Shown: positions 1 to 9,268, counted from the first letter of the stretch. The stretch is 64,000 nucleotides of DNA from Arenibacter sp. F20364 (GCF_023015905.1 NZ_JALKBD010000017.1:1-64000), one strand, 5' to 3'. The notes: generated from the letters alone by a model not told the origin. Made by a program: numbers and translations.

Positions 1-146
1 CAATAACGATAAATCGGTTCCTTTGTCCATCCCTTAAATTTAAAGTGCAAAGAAATAAATTATTCACTTCAGACCCAAGTTTTGTTCTTGATCCCTTTGT
101 AAGTCGCTCATACGTTGTCTAGGACCTTGACCCCGGTTCTCGGGAT

Positions 147-1019
147 TCAACTTTTTAAAACCGACCTAAGGTATTTATTGTTCAAAACATAACTATCAAA
201 CATGTCGGCATTTTCGGGAACGGCACCCTCTATATGTATCCATCCTTCATATTTTATCTCGTCTATCGCTTTTTTGACTTCTGCAAAATCTATTCTGCCC
301 TGTCCCAATAAATAACCGTTCTCTTTGGCATGGAATTCGCAGATGTGCTTTTTGCCCAGCCATCGGATTTCGTCATAAATATTGTACCCCATTTTGTTCG
401 AATTGGCCACATCATAATATACTTGGACATTAGGTGAATTTACCGCGTTGATGATTTCCATATGTTCTTTGGCGCTTAACCAAGATTCTATACCCAAGAT
501 AATACCATTGTCTTCTGCTTTTTTGGCTACTTTTTTTAGCCTTCGAATCGTTTCCTGTGTGCCTTTTAAATCATTTTTAAGGTCTCCATTGTGGAAGAAA
601 GCCAATAGCACGACTTTGACATCCATTTTTTTTGCGACATCTATACTGTCCGATACCCAAAGTTCGGCACGTGGATCCGATTTATAGGGGATGTTGTTCA
701 TTTCCCCGATGGCTATTCCACCTATGGTCATGCCATATTCAAGGCAAGCATCTTTATATTGTTGTTGTATGTGGGCTTGCCTTAGGTGCATATCATTGGC
801 TAAGCTGCCTAGACTTATCTGAACGCCATCCAAGCCAATTTTTTTGCCCACTTGTATCGCCTTCACTTCTGACATTTTCTGAATTGACCAATCGCAGGCA
901 CCAATCTTAAATCGACTTCTTTTTTCCATGGCAAATGCCTCGTAGGCCCCAAGCATACCCAGGCCAAGTATGCCAGCGGAGGATTTTAATACTTCCCTTC
1001 TGGTTATTGCAGCACCCAT
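147..1019 (-). CDS. Tat-exported sugar phosphate isomerase/epimerase-like TIM-barrel protein
   Basis: The protein (290 aa) opens with a twin-arginine signal (TRREVLK at residues 6-12, then a hydrophobic stretch ending AFA near residue 30), so it is probably exported folded to the periplasm. The rest matches the xylose isomerase-like TIM-barrel fold. Candidate metal ligands are Glu178 (GIESW), Asp203 (YYDVAN), His230 and Glu264 (HIEG). Relatives isomerise, epimerise or cleave oxidised sugars; the exact reaction is not readable here. It starts 28 bp after the cytochrome dehydrogenase-like gene on the same strand, so the two are probably cotranscribed. The gene ends at a T TTA AAA run just before its stop; see the finding on a possible -1 frame tail. 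Fold assignment is firm, substrate is unknown. Confidence 0.8.
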   Translation of the reverse strand: MGAAITRREVLKSSAGILGLGMLGAYEAFAMEKRSRFKIGACDWSIQKMSEVKAIQVGKKIGLDGVQISLGSLANDMHLRQAHIQQQYKDACLEYGMTIGGIAIGEMNNIPYKSDPRAELWVSDSIDVAKKMDVKVVLLAFFHNGDLKNDLKGTQETIRRLKKVAKKAEDNGIILGIESWLSAKEHMEIINAVNSPNVQVYYDVANSNKMGYNIYDEIRWLGKKHICEFHAKENGYLLGQGRIDFAEVKKAIDEIKYEGWIHIEGAVPENADMFDSYVLNNKYLRSVLKS

Positions 1020-1047
1020 AATGTGGTTATTTTAATATCTGTTCAGA

Positions 1048-3966
1048 CTATAGTGTACTATTCTTTAATGTCAATAAGTAGGCCGATAAATTGGCCAGAT
1101 CTTGTTCTGTAAGGCCCAGTGCCATTGCACTGGGCATTATGCCCGTCTTCATTTTCTCTTTGCTTTCTATGTCATCGGGGGCAATCACTATCTGTTTGCC
1201 AGTCATATCCTTTAGGACAGTTGTTTCTCCTTCTGAAAGCAGAAAACCGTAAAATGCCTGACCGCTTTTTGTTCTTATCATTACGGGCTCATACCCAAAG
1301 ACAATGGAAGCGTTGGGGTTGATAATGGCATCCAATATTCCTGTTTTGTCAAATTTTTCTCCAATCGAAGATAGATCCGGGCCTATTTCGTTGCCCGTTA
1401 GTCCGTTTTTATGACAGCTAGTGCATTGGGTTAGAAATACACTTTCGCCTTTGGCGGTGTCCCCGTTGTGTTTTAGGATGCTGGGAATGGCATAGTGCTT
1501 CCCTTTGGATTTTATGAAATATTCACTGGCCAAGGTTCTTATTTCCAATGCCGGGTTGTTAAGTATTTCTTCAGAAATACCACTGATCAGTTCATCGGAT
1601 AGTTGGGTTTTAGCTGCTAGACTAATTAGCAATCGGCCGCCGATCAAACTTTTAGCCATCTGATTTCCTGCATCGATCCTTTTCTCCTTTGGGGCGTCCT
1701 TATTCAAAAGCATTTCATTTAGTAATGCAATTTTCTCCGGAATTTTAAAACTTGCCCCTCCTTCTGCTTCCCAATTCCACAATGCATACCAGTCGTTGCT
1801 CTTACGGAAATTTAGCCACCATTTGCTCATTTCCCGTACGGTACTGTCGGAACTTGATTTTTGAATATCGATCATGGCTGCGACTGCCTCCCTGTAATTA
1901 ATAAAGGCAAGTGCGTCAACCGCTTGGTGTTTGGAATTAATGGATAACCCCTCAGATATCGCCCTATCTTTTAAGGCGGTGATGGCCGATTTTGGATGTA
2001 TTCGCCAAACAAGCGAGGCAAAGGTTTCAGACCATTTTGAAGGGTCTTTGGGCTGGTCTGAAAGCAGTTCCCTATAGGTCATTTCTTCCTTGCCGTCCAT
2101 GGCCATACCCAAGGCTTCCAGATACCAGGGGTCATTGTCGTTATATCCCTTAAATAATTCCTTGATAAGGGCACTGCTTTCTTCCCAAGGTGTATCTCGA
2201 AGGGAAATGGCCACTTCTCTTCTCACTTGTGGCGAAGGATCATTGGCCGCTGTTGCGGCATATTTTAAAAAGGATTCAGCATCATCTTTCAGGGCCCTAA
2301 ACGCCACGGTCCTTAATCGGGGGTCCGGTTCGTTTTTTAATACGTTTTTTACAATGGCATTTCCTTGGTTGCCGAGTTTGGACAACAACCAGATGGCTCT
2401 TGATTGATGATAGGGATTGTCTGAATCCAATATTTTCTTGACATCTTCTACAACCTGTTCACCTTGCTCCAGTAATTTTTCAAAGCCCTGGCTTCGAACA
2501 TTTATAGCAGGATTTAGAAGGGCGTCAATTTGGCCTTCAACGGTGCTTAGGTCTATTTTGGGGATCGTTAGATTTTTTCCTTTGGGGCTAATTCTATAGA
2601 TTCGGCCATAGCCTACGGTGTCCATCATCTGGTGGCCGCCTACTACTGGATCATACCAATCGGCAATGTAGATAGCGCCGTCCGTTCCAACGGCCACGTC
2701 ACTTGGACGGAACCATTTTTGTTTGTCTTCATCTATATCGTTCCAAACATATCCTTCGGTAGATTCTGGGGTGGAGGTAATCAAATCGCGTCTATTTAGA
2801 TCAAATCCAGCACCATTTGGTGACGGTTGATAGGCAAATATAACGTTGCGGCCAGCATCGGCACTTAAGAGCATTCCACGATAGTCCTGGCCAAAGGCGT
2901 CCCCTTCGTAAACGACCACGCCAGTGGGTGATCCTGCTCCAGTGTTGTCTCCCGCCGGCATAACCCCCGGGTCGTCTTGGTGCCAATGGGCAGTAAAAAT
3001 ATCCTGTCCAGGTTTACGGTCGGCCTGCCATGTACGTTTGCCGTTTGCGTTGAAATATCCTGCGTTGCCACCTTCCATAAGCCAACTTACCCTGCAGGTG
3101 ACCACTTGATCATCGTTGTCGTTTTGCCACATATTGCCATATGAGTCCAAGGCAACTTCGTAGGAGTTTCGAAAATTGTGGCCTACCACCTCAAGGTCTT
3201 TGCCTTTATTGTTCATTCTTAAAGCCAAACCCCCGACCCAAATACGTCCGTCATCACTGACTTGTGCGGGTTCATTTTTATCGTTGTAAGGGGTTCCGCC
3301 CGAATAAACGCTACCTGAACGTAGTTGCCAACCGCCTTTGTCCGTCACTCGGTGCGGTCCGGCATTTCCAGTGTTGAAATACCATTTTCCGTCCGGACCT
3401 ACTACTAGTGAATGTAGGCTATGGTCGTGGTCAAAACCACCAAATCCCGTAAGAAAAGCTTCTTTTTTATCGGGAACGTCATCGCCATTTTCATCGGTGT
3501 AAACGAAGAGCGTAGGGGCGCAGGATACAAACACCTTATTTCCGACTACAGCTATTCCCAATGGGGCTACAAGATCTTTGTCTTGGACAAATACTTTGGA
3601 GGTATCACTAATTCCATCCCCATCCGTGTCCTCTAGAATCATGACCCGGTCTCCCTTTTCGAAATTTAGGTGATGTTTTGGGTCGTTGTTGAAATCCCTA
3701 TAATTAACGGCTTCAGTAACCCAAATTCTTCCCTTTTCGTCAACATCCATATTTGTTGGGTTGTACAGGGAGGGGGATTCTGCCCATAGGCTTATCTGCC
3801 AACCTTCCGGCACAATAAAGTCATTCTCCACATTGGTCTGATAATTAAGTACGGGGGTTTGGTAGTCCGCCATTCTGTTATCCGCGCAACATGCAAATGA
3901 GAATACCATAAGCATGATGATGCCTTTAGTTAATAAACTGCCCCCTATTTTTTTAATAAATCCCAT
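1048..3966 (-). CDS. Membrane-bound dehydrogenase-like c-type cytochrome lipoprotein (PVC type)
   Basis: A 972-aa protein counted from the ATG at 3966. The longer frame, from a TTG at 4002, would run through an operator-like site and is rejected. Residues 1-30 form a signal with a lipobox-like FSFACC, suggesting an outer-membrane or periplasmic lipoprotein. A beta-propeller-like dehydrogenase region fills the N-terminal half, with GFGGFDHDHSLHS and repeated GPDGKWYFNTGNAG-type blades. Alpha-helical HEAT-like repeats follow, and a C-terminal cytochrome c domain carries CTSCH (Cys848, Cys851, His852). This order matches the membrane-bound dehydrogenase plus heme-binding family abundant in Planctomycetes and also found in Bacteroidetes. 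Inference: it oxidises a sugar or polyol in the periplasm and passes electrons to the respiratory chain. It is the first gene of a pair with the Tat-exported TIM-barrel protein. Confidence 0.82.
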   Translation of the reverse strand: MGFIKKIGGSLLTKGIIMLMVFSFACCADNRMADYQTPVLNYQTNVENDFIVPEGWQISLWAESPSLYNPTNMDVDEKGRIWVTEAVNYRDFNNDPKHHLNFEKGDRVMILEDTDGDGISDTSKVFVQDKDLVAPLGIAVVGNKVFVSCAPTLFVYTDENGDDVPDKKEAFLTGFGGFDHDHSLHSLVVGPDGKWYFNTGNAGPHRVTDKGGWQLRSGSVYSGGTPYNDKNEPAQVSDDGRIWVGGLALRMNNKGKDLEVVGHNFRNSYEVALDSYGNMWQNDNDDQVVTCRVSWLMEGGNAGYFNANGKRTWQADRKPGQDIFTAHWHQDDPGVMPAGDNTGAGSPTGVVVYEGDAFGQDYRGMLLSADAGRNVIFAYQPSPNGAGFDLNRRDLITSTPESTEGYVWNDIDEDKQKWFRPSDVAVGTDGAIYIADWYDPVVGGHQMMDTVGYGRIYRISPKGKNLTIPKIDLSTVEGQIDALLNPAINVRSQGFEKLLEQGEQVVEDVKKILDSDNPYHQSRAIWLLSKLGNQGNAIVKNVLKNEPDPRLRTVAFRALKDDAESFLKYAATAANDPSPQVRREVAISLRDTPWEESSALIKELFKGYNDNDPWYLEALGMAMDGKEEMTYRELLSDQPKDPSKWSETFASLVWRIHPKSAITALKDRAISEGLSINSKHQAVDALAFINYREAVAAMIDIQKSSSDSTVREMSKWWLNFRKSNDWYALWNWEAEGGASFKIPEKIALLNEMLLNKDAPKEKRIDAGNQMAKSLIGGRLLISLAAKTQLSDELISGISEEILNNPALEIRTLASEYFIKSKGKHYAIPSILKHNGDTAKGESVFLTQCTSCHKNGLTGNEIGPDLSSIGEKFDKTGILDAIINPNASIVFGYEPVMIRTKSGQAFYGFLLSEGETTVLKDMTGKQIVIAPDDIESKEKMKTGIMPSAMALGLTEQDLANLSAYLLTLKNSTL

Positions 3967-3988
3967 AGAAAATGTATAATTGCTCACA

Positions 3989-4004
3989 ACATGTGCATAC
4001 AAGT
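3989..4004 (-). promoter_or_regulatory. Putative GntR operator O1 before the cytochrome gene
   Basis: The minus-strand sequence ACTTGTATGCACATGT matches 13 of 16 positions of the perfect palindrome at 11374-11389. It lies 23 bp upstream of the cytochrome gene start at 3966. Repression by the neighbouring GntR protein is inferred. Confidence 0.45.
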
Positions 4005-4308
4005 TAAAATTTAATTTTAAATAATAAGATTATTTTTCATATTTTAATATAGCAGTAGTTTCTTTTTACTGAAAAAATCCATGCTTGTGGAAGTGAAGAA
4101 GGTAGTACGGGTCTTCTTGCTGTAAAGGGATTACCAATCGGCTGTTTTCTATTTGAAGGACTATAATTCAAAGGGATACATTTATACGTTGTACCTTAAT
4201 TGATTTTACCATAGATGGTTATTTTATTGTGACAATAGTTTGGTGACCAGGCCATGCTTGCTAAGCTTTTGCGCTAAATTAGATGTTTTAATGTTTTTGC
4301 TTATTTTA

Positions 4309-4324
4309 ACTTGTCCATACAATA
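4309..4324 (+). promoter_or_regulatory. Putative GntR operator O2 before gntR (autoregulation)
   Basis: ACTTGTCCATACAATA matches 12 of 16 positions of the palindrome at 11374-11389 and lies about 92 bp upstream of the gntR start. Its TTG at 4311-4313 is followed after exactly 19 bp by TGTGTTGG (4333-4340), a weak match to the flavobacterial -7 element TAnnTTTG. The site could therefore cover the gntR promoter. Confidence 0.4.
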
Positions 4325-4416
4325 TATCTGATTGTGTTGGAAAAATTCTATTGTATAATAGTATGATAATGGATAAAAGATAATGTAAATTAGTCAGTCA
4401 TAGCTGAACTTAGAAA

Positions 4417-5127
4417 GTGAAGAAGATAAAAAAGTACCATCAGATTCAAGAGTACATAAAAAAAAGGATACAGACACAAAAGTATCCTCCAGATAGTTAT
4501 TTGCCTTCGGAGAATGAATTTTGTGTGCAATTTGGGACCACAAGAACAACGGTAAGAAAGGCATTGGAAGAACTGTTGAAAGAGGGTTTTATAGCCAAGG
4601 AACAGGGCAAGGGCAGTAAGGTGCTGGAGAGGGGAAAGTATTTAGGACTCTTGTCCGTCAAGGGTTTTTCGGGCTCAACGGATTATAAGGTAAAGACTAG
4701 AGTGACCGTGGAGCCTAAAGTTGTGGAATGGGACCCGATTATTGGTTTCCCGTTATCCGAGGACGAAAAGAGTTCTAAATGCGTCTATTTTCAAAGAGTT
4801 CGTTATATAGATGACAAACCTGTAGTTTTGGAGAATAATTGGTATGCCCTGGACGCCTTGGAGCCTATAAGGTCAGAGGAATTTGTGGAGGGATCTTTTT
4901 TTAAGACGCTTAGTCAGGAATACTTAATAGAGATTATGGGAGCGGAGCAGGAACTAAGGTCGGTGCCGGCTAGCGGGGATATTGCCAAAAAAATGGGGAT
5001 TACAGTTGGGGCCCCTATTCTGCATATATCCATTAGGTTTAGAACTAGTAGGCCCAATCTTAATTTATATGGTGATCTGTATTGCAATACTACGGATTAT
5101 CCTATTAGAAATAGTTATTTTCTGTAG
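4417..5127 (+). CDS. GntR family transcriptional regulator (HutC-type, UTRA domain)
   Basis: A 236-aa regulator. Residues about 5-70 form a GntR winged helix-turn-helix (LPSENEFCVQFGTTRTTVRKAL), and residues about 90-230 form a UTRA ligand-binding domain, which in this family usually senses a sugar phosphate or small metabolite. The start is GTG: an in-frame TAG lies two codons upstream and no internal ATG fits the domain. It sits between the left pair and the six-gene operon and converges with the latter across 20 bp. Three operator-like palindromes in the locus make it the likely local regulator of itself and both units. The ligand is unknown. Confidence 0.9.
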   Translation: MKKIKKYHQIQEYIKKRIQTQKYPPDSYLPSENEFCVQFGTTRTTVRKALEELLKEGFIAKEQGKGSKVLERGKYLGLLSVKGFSGSTDYKVKTRVTVEPKVVEWDPIIGFPLSEDEKSSKCVYFQRVRYIDDKPVVLENNWYALDALEPIRSEEFVEGSFFKTLSQEYLIEIMGAEQELRSVPASGDIAKKMGITVGAPILHISIRFRTSRPNLNLYGDLYCNTTDYPIRNSYFL

Positions 5128-5147
5128 GCTGGCCAAAGTTTAACGGC

Positions 5148-6107
5148 TTAGGTTTTGGAAAAGGCGTATAGTTTTTTAGGATTGTCAAAAAACAGTTTTT
5201 TATGGTGCTCTTCCAAGCCTTTGGATTGTAGAAATTGGGGAATGGTTTCTATAAGGTAATTTAATCCGGGACTGCCTCCATAACTTTTCCAGTAAGCATT
5301 TTTTGCCATATCCATTCCCAGTGTAATTTGATCGGGGTATAGGGGGAGTAGATTTTCCAAAAGATTTAGGGTATAATTTGGTTCTGTTTCTTTCCAGCGG
5401 AAGGCACTGTCGTACTCTAACCGAACTCCAGTATCAAGCACCGCCTTGTTATAATCTACCTCTTTGGCCCGGTCCACATGGGATAGCACTACATGTTGGA
5501 GATTTGCCCCCAATTTTTCGAACAGTTTCGCTTGTTCCAAAGCCTGTTTTCCAAAATTGGTATGTGTTAAAATGGGAGCTCCTGTTTCCAAATGTGCATT
5601 TACGACGGCCCTAAAGATTTTTTCCTGATGTTTATCAATAGGGGTATTTCCAGTAGCCAATTTAATTAGGCCTGCCTTATGCCCGGTCCTTTTTACAAAT
5701 GGTCCTGAATAATCAAATTGATCAATGCCTTTTTCAATATCATCTATAAAAAGCTCTGTCAATTGGTCTTCGGAATAGTGATATCTCCAATGGTTTTCAG
5801 GATAATATATTTCCAAATGAATTCCTGTTGGGACAATGATATTTACCCTACTTAGCTGGCTGACTTCCACCAATTTCATAATGTTGCGGCCACTATTGGC
5901 TGGCATGGTGTCCACTACGGTTCTGCCTCCAGCTTTATAAAAATTCTCAAGCTCCTCGGAAATTTTAGTTAGGTCGTTGAGCAAAAATTCGGGATGAGCG
6001 GCGGTTACATAGCTATCCTCTATAATAATATGTTCATGGGAATAGGTGAGTCCCATTTCCGAAGTTGGCATATCGCCCAAAACTGTTCTAAAAAAATCTT
6101 TAGACAT
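5148..6107 (-). CDS. Phosphotriesterase family metal-dependent hydrolase (lactonase-like)
   Basis: A 319-aa amidohydrolase-superfamily protein of the phosphotriesterase branch. The binuclear metal site is complete: HEH at residues 24-26, the bridging Lys in GLIKLATG, His in ILTHTNFG, His in VVLSHVDRA and Asp in LGMDMAK. Characterised relatives in sugar operons are often lactonases, sometimes for phosphorylated sugar lactones, so ring opening of a lactone is the best guess. The ATG at 6107 lies 5 bp after the stop of the upstream FAD gene; an ATG at 6128 would overlap that gene by 16 bp. It is the last gene of the six-gene operon. Confidence 0.85.
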   Translation of the reverse strand: MSKDFFRTVLGDMPTSEMGLTYSHEHIIIEDSYVTAAHPEFLLNDLTKISEELENFYKAGGRTVVDTMPANSGRNIMKLVEVSQLSRVNIIVPTGIHLEIYYPENHWRYHYSEDQLTELFIDDIEKGIDQFDYSGPFVKRTGHKAGLIKLATGNTPIDKHQEKIFRAVVNAHLETGAPILTHTNFGKQALEQAKLFEKLGANLQHVVLSHVDRAKEVDYNKAVLDTGVRLEYDSAFRWKETEPNYTLNLLENLLPLYPDQITLGMDMAKNAYWKSYGGSPGLNYLIETIPQFLQSKGLEEHHKKLFFDNPKKLYAFSKT

Positions 6108-6112
6108 AATCG

Positions 6113-7483
6113 TTAATTGTTTTTCCATCCATGTCTTGAAGTATCCGCAATTTTATCGGGCATTTCCAAAATAGCCCCAATGTGCGTTAATGTGTCCTGT
6201 AGTTTATAAATATCGATGTTTTTTGCGTTCTGATCGGTCTTCAAAGAGAGTGTGGCAGCCAAACCCGCTGCCTGCCCCATACTCATTGTCTGTGCCATTG
6301 AGCGGCAGGAGGCATGGGCATCATGTGTGGCCGAGAAGCAACGGCCTACGACCCAGGTATTCTGGCTTTCTTTAGGTACAATAGTACCATAAGGCACTCC
6401 ATATACTGCCCCATTGGGAACATACTGCCAAAAAGTTTCGGTTTCTCCTTCGTCCGATTTTCGATGATCCTCTATTGGGGCTCCGCAAAGAAAAATTTGG
6501 TCATCGAAGGTCTTGGCGGTCATACAGTCCTTTTTTGTAAGACGGTATTCCCCATAAACCCTTCGTGTTTCCCGTACCCCAATTTGATGAGAGAGCCCAA
6601 TGATCTTTGCATTTTGATATCCAGGGATCTCCGCCCTGAAAAAATCTTCAAATATAAAGGCTTGTCGGCGCCCTTCAATTTCCGCTTTTGTAATGCCCTC
6701 TACGTCCAAAGGGTCCAGGTCCACTACTTTTACCGCCACAGTGGAAATGCATTTGGGCTGGCACATTTCATGTGCGGATCCCTCTTTACGCGGAAGGGCA
6801 TAAGTTCCCTTTTCAAAGGCCTCCGCCATCCTTTCTTTCAACATTCTTTTTCCTCCTGCCGACTCATACTCTTGTTGTTCTACATTGGCCATACGAAAGG
6901 TGGTGGTCATACTTTGGGCGGACTCATTCTCGCCGGCACGTTCATAGGGAATAGCTGCCCAATGACAGTAATCGGCATCACCAGAAGCGTCTATGACCCG
7001 TTTTGCCGTTATGGAAAAAAAACCCATGCCTTTTTGGAAAAATATGCAGGTGGATGTTTCTCCTGTGCTTTCCACACCTACCAAGGTGGAGTGATAAAAT
7101 AATTGAATACCACTTTTTAGCAAAAGATTGTCCCAAACCTGTTTCAGTTTTTCAGGATTGTAATTCACTCCTGTTCCTGCCCCATAGGTATTGGGGCGCA
7201 GAAAAATATCACCCGATTGGTTTAGGGCGTTGACAATTTTATCGGGAATGCCCCCTACGATTTTCCTTGGGGATTCCGATGGAGTGAAAAAGCCGTAAAA
7301 AGTGTCCAGCATTTGGGTGGAGGTGCCTCCAGGAAAACCGTAGCGTTCCACAAGGGTTACTTTGTATTTTCCGTTCGATGCGGCTATAGCCGCAGTAGAA
7401 CCTGCGCTGCCACTCCCAATAATGAGGATGTCTGTGTAAAACGATTTGGAAATTACGGTTGAAAAATTCATGTTTAAGGTCAT
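6113..7483 (-). CDS. FAD-dependent oxidoreductase
   Basis: A 456-aa flavoprotein with an N-terminal dinucleotide-binding fingerprint (DILIIGSGSAGSTAA, then VTLVERYGFPGG), an internal VIDASGDADYC segment and a C-terminal WVVGRCFSATHDAHASCRSM FAD-contact region. This is the organisation of the FAD-dependent oxidoreductase family common in Bacteroidetes and Planctomycetes sugar loci (FAD_oxidored type). No signal peptide is evident, so it is probably cytoplasmic. A second ATG at 7471 is an equally acceptable start. It is fifth in the operon, 56 bp after the SIS gene. The substrate is not predictable. Confidence 0.83.
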   Translation of the reverse strand: MTLNMNFSTVISKSFYTDILIIGSGSAGSTAAIAASNGKYKVTLVERYGFPGGTSTQMLDTFYGFFTPSESPRKIVGGIPDKIVNALNQSGDIFLRPNTYGAGTGVNYNPEKLKQVWDNLLLKSGIQLFYHSTLVGVESTGETSTCIFFQKGMGFFSITAKRVIDASGDADYCHWAAIPYERAGENESAQSMTTTFRMANVEQQEYESAGGKRMLKERMAEAFEKGTYALPRKEGSAHEMCQPKCISTVAVKVVDLDPLDVEGITKAEIEGRRQAFIFEDFFRAEIPGYQNAKIIGLSHQIGVRETRRVYGEYRLTKKDCMTAKTFDDQIFLCGAPIEDHRKSDEGETETFWQYVPNGAVYGVPYGTIVPKESQNTWVVGRCFSATHDAHASCRSMAQTMSMGQAAGLAATLSLKTDQNAKNIDIYKLQDTLTHIGAILEMPDKIADTSRHGWKNN

Positions 7484-7539
7484 TTAATTACGAAAAATAG
7501 GAATCGCCAGAGAATATTTTGGTAAAGGCTGTTTTGCCA

Positions 7540-8334
7540 TTAATTTTCACCAGTTGTATTTCCCACGTTTTGATATAATTTTGCCATTAAGTGGGCGTGT
7601 TCGTCATAGGCGGATTCGAAAAGATCTACTGCCCGTTTTTCGCCTACAATTTTGCCACTGCTCAATACTTTGGGCGATTTTCCATTTTGATGTAATATCT
7701 TGGCCACCTCGGCTTTTATACAATTTATGAGGAGTACTCCTCCTAAGGTAGAACCTGGGGCAACCGGGGAATCCAGTCCGTTCAAGTATATCATGGCGTC
7801 TCCCAAGGGTGCTCCGGTGTCCAATACCAAATCGGCAAAATCGGTCAATTTTTTACCATCCGACTTTTTGGAGGTACTGCCCTCCAAGTGAAGCTTGCTT
7901 ACCAAGGCAACCACTTTTATATTTCTTTTTTGAAATTCTTCTGCCATTTCTATGGGTACTACATTACAGCCACTAGAAGAAATTACCAGGGCAGTATCCA
8001 TTGGATCAGTGTCAAAATTCCGAAGTATCCTTGCCGCCAATCCAGAGACATTTTCAAGAAACATGGCTTGGCGCTGCCCGTTGGCCCCGACCACCAAATT
8101 GTGGAAGGATAGTGAAAGTTCCACAATAGGGTTGAACCCAGGGAAGGATCCGTATCTTGGCCACATTTCTTCTACCATCATACGACTATGTCCAGATCCA
8201 AAAAGGTGCACCATACGCCCATGTAATATAGATTGGGCAAAAATATTGGCCACTTCTTGAATCTTAGATTCCTGCTTTTCTATTATGGCAATAATGTCTT
8301 TTCCTTTTCCTAGATATTCTTTTGTTAAGCTCAT
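7540..8334 (-). CDS. SIS domain protein, UPF0309-like phosphosugar-binding
   Basis: A 264-aa protein from the ATG at 8334. The SIS (sugar isomerase) fold is shown by HLFGSGHSRMMVEE near the N-terminus and LVISSSGCNVVPIEMAE mid-protein, the two phosphosugar-binding loops. SIS enzymes isomerise, deaminate or bind phosphorylated sugars and amino sugars. An upstream ATG at 8394 would overlap the kinase gene by 47 bp and adds no family-like residues. The gene follows the ROK homologue by 13 bp, consistent with acting on a sugar phosphate. Pairing of this SIS subfamily with a phosphotriesterase-like hydrolase is, from memory, a recurrent arrangement in other bacteria. Confidence 0.82.
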   Translation of the reverse strand: MSLTKEYLGKGKDIIAIIEKQESKIQEVANIFAQSILHGRMVHLFGSGHSRMMVEEMWPRYGSFPGFNPIVELSLSFHNLVVGANGQRQAMFLENVSGLAARILRNFDTDPMDTALVISSSGCNVVPIEMAEEFQKRNIKVVALVSKLHLEGSTSKKSDGKKLTDFADLVLDTGAPLGDAMIYLNGLDSPVAPGSTLGGVLLINCIKAEVAKILHQNGKSPKVLSSGKIVGEKRAVDLFESAYDEHAHLMAKLYQNVGNTTGEN

Positions 8335-8347
8335 TGTTATGTTTTGA

Positions 8348-9256
8348 TTAATTATTGTACTTGGCGAAATAGGCAGCTCCGATGGCGCCTGCATATTCTC
8401 CGTGTTTTGCAGTTATAATTTCTACCTTGTGTTCTCCCGGTCGCCATTCATATCGATCCATATAATCCTTTAGAGGCTTCATTAGTGAATCCTTGGCCCC
8501 TGCAGTGATACCTCCTCCTAAGACCATGAGTTCTGGAGCAAGTATATTGTTTAGCGAGGCGAGGGCTACAGACAGTTTCTTAACCGATTCCAACCACCAA
8601 AATCCCGCATTGTCTTCTCCCGTTTCATAAGCCTGCACTAGTTCCCGAACACTTTTAAACCTACCTTGTGTTCTTTCAAGGACTGAATAATTACCCATGG
8701 CATGTTCCAAGCTACCAGGAATTTTGGTCATGGTAGGGGTGCCATTAATGTCAATAGCCATATGGCCAACGTGACCGGCTCTTTGTAGATTCCCCTGATG
8801 CAGTTTTTTGTCAATTATGATTCCACCGCCAACCCCGGTACCCAAGGTTAGCATGAGCATGTGACGGATTCCATTGGCTTTGTGAAAACTTTCGTATTCC
8901 GCCAAACAAGCCGAATGTCCATCGTTCAATACTTTTATGTCCCTACCTAATTCTGTGGTCCAATCGAAATTTTCTATTCCCTTAAGACGCTCCGGCATAT
9001 GAAGGATTTTTCGGTTCTTTTTATCCACTAGACCTGGGGCGGAGATCCCACATTGTAGCAATCTATGGAGTCCGTTCCCATATTGTTTGGTTTTAAGGTC
9101 GATTTGAGCGGATATTTTTTGTTTCCAGAGTTCATTTTTTCCACTTTCATCTTCGGTCAAAACTTCATTGCGCTCAAGTATTTGGCCTTCTTCGTTTATA
9201 ATAACGGTTTTTATTTTTGTGCCCCCAATGTCTATCCCTAAATAGTGTTTTGTCAT
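8348..9256 (-). CDS. ROK family sugar kinase homologue lacking the zinc cysteines
   Basis: A 302-aa ROK-fold protein. The ATP and sugar motifs are present: phosphate loop DIGGTKIKT (8-17), the catalytic-base region NDGHSAC (111-117), GTGVGGG (129-135) and GHVGH (161-165). ROK kinases phosphorylate glucose, N-acetylglucosamine or similar hexoses. The normal CxCGxxGCxE zinc element is replaced by TMTKIPGSLE (175-184), so all three cysteines are gone while the final Leu-Glu is kept. Kinase activity is likely because the Asp and phosphate loops persist, but sugar specificity may differ. It is third in the six-gene operon, 12 bp after the SDR gene. Confidence 0.83.
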   Translation of the reverse strand: MTKHYLGIDIGGTKIKTVIINEEGQILERNEVLTEDESGKNELWKQKISAQIDLKTKQYGNGLHRLLQCGISAPGLVDKKNRKILHMPERLKGIENFDWTTELGRDIKVLNDGHSACLAEYESFHKANGIRHMLMLTLGTGVGGGIIIDKKLHQGNLQRAGHVGHMAIDINGTPTMTKIPGSLEHAMGNYSVLERTQGRFKSVRELVQAYETGEDNAGFWWLESVKKLSVALASLNNILAPELMVLGGGITAGAKDSLMKPLKDYMDRYEWRPGEHKVEIITAKHGEYAGAIGAAYFAKYNN

Positions 9257-9268
9257 TATCTAAAGCAC

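Larger units (their letters stand above)
3967..4416. other. Divergent regulatory spacer between cytochrome gene and gntR
   Basis: This 450-bp AT-rich spacer holds no convincing gene; the longest plus-strand start gives only 14 codons. It contains two degenerate copies of the palindrome found upstream of the six-gene operon, listed separately, one near each divergent gene. A further 8-bp inverted repeat, ATACAATA (4317-4324) and TATTGTAT (4349-4356), overlaps the second copy. Confidence 0.6.

Noticed and set aside
3967-4002. Longer N-terminus of the cytochrome protein starting with TTG at 4002
   Set aside because: The extra 12 codons fall in the operator-like site, and the lipoprotein signal begins properly at the ATG at 3966.
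6314-7102. Long open frame on the plus strand (262 codons)
   Set aside because: It lies entirely antisense to the FAD oxidoreductase gene, has low-complexity, Phe/Cys/His-rich composition and no family motif.
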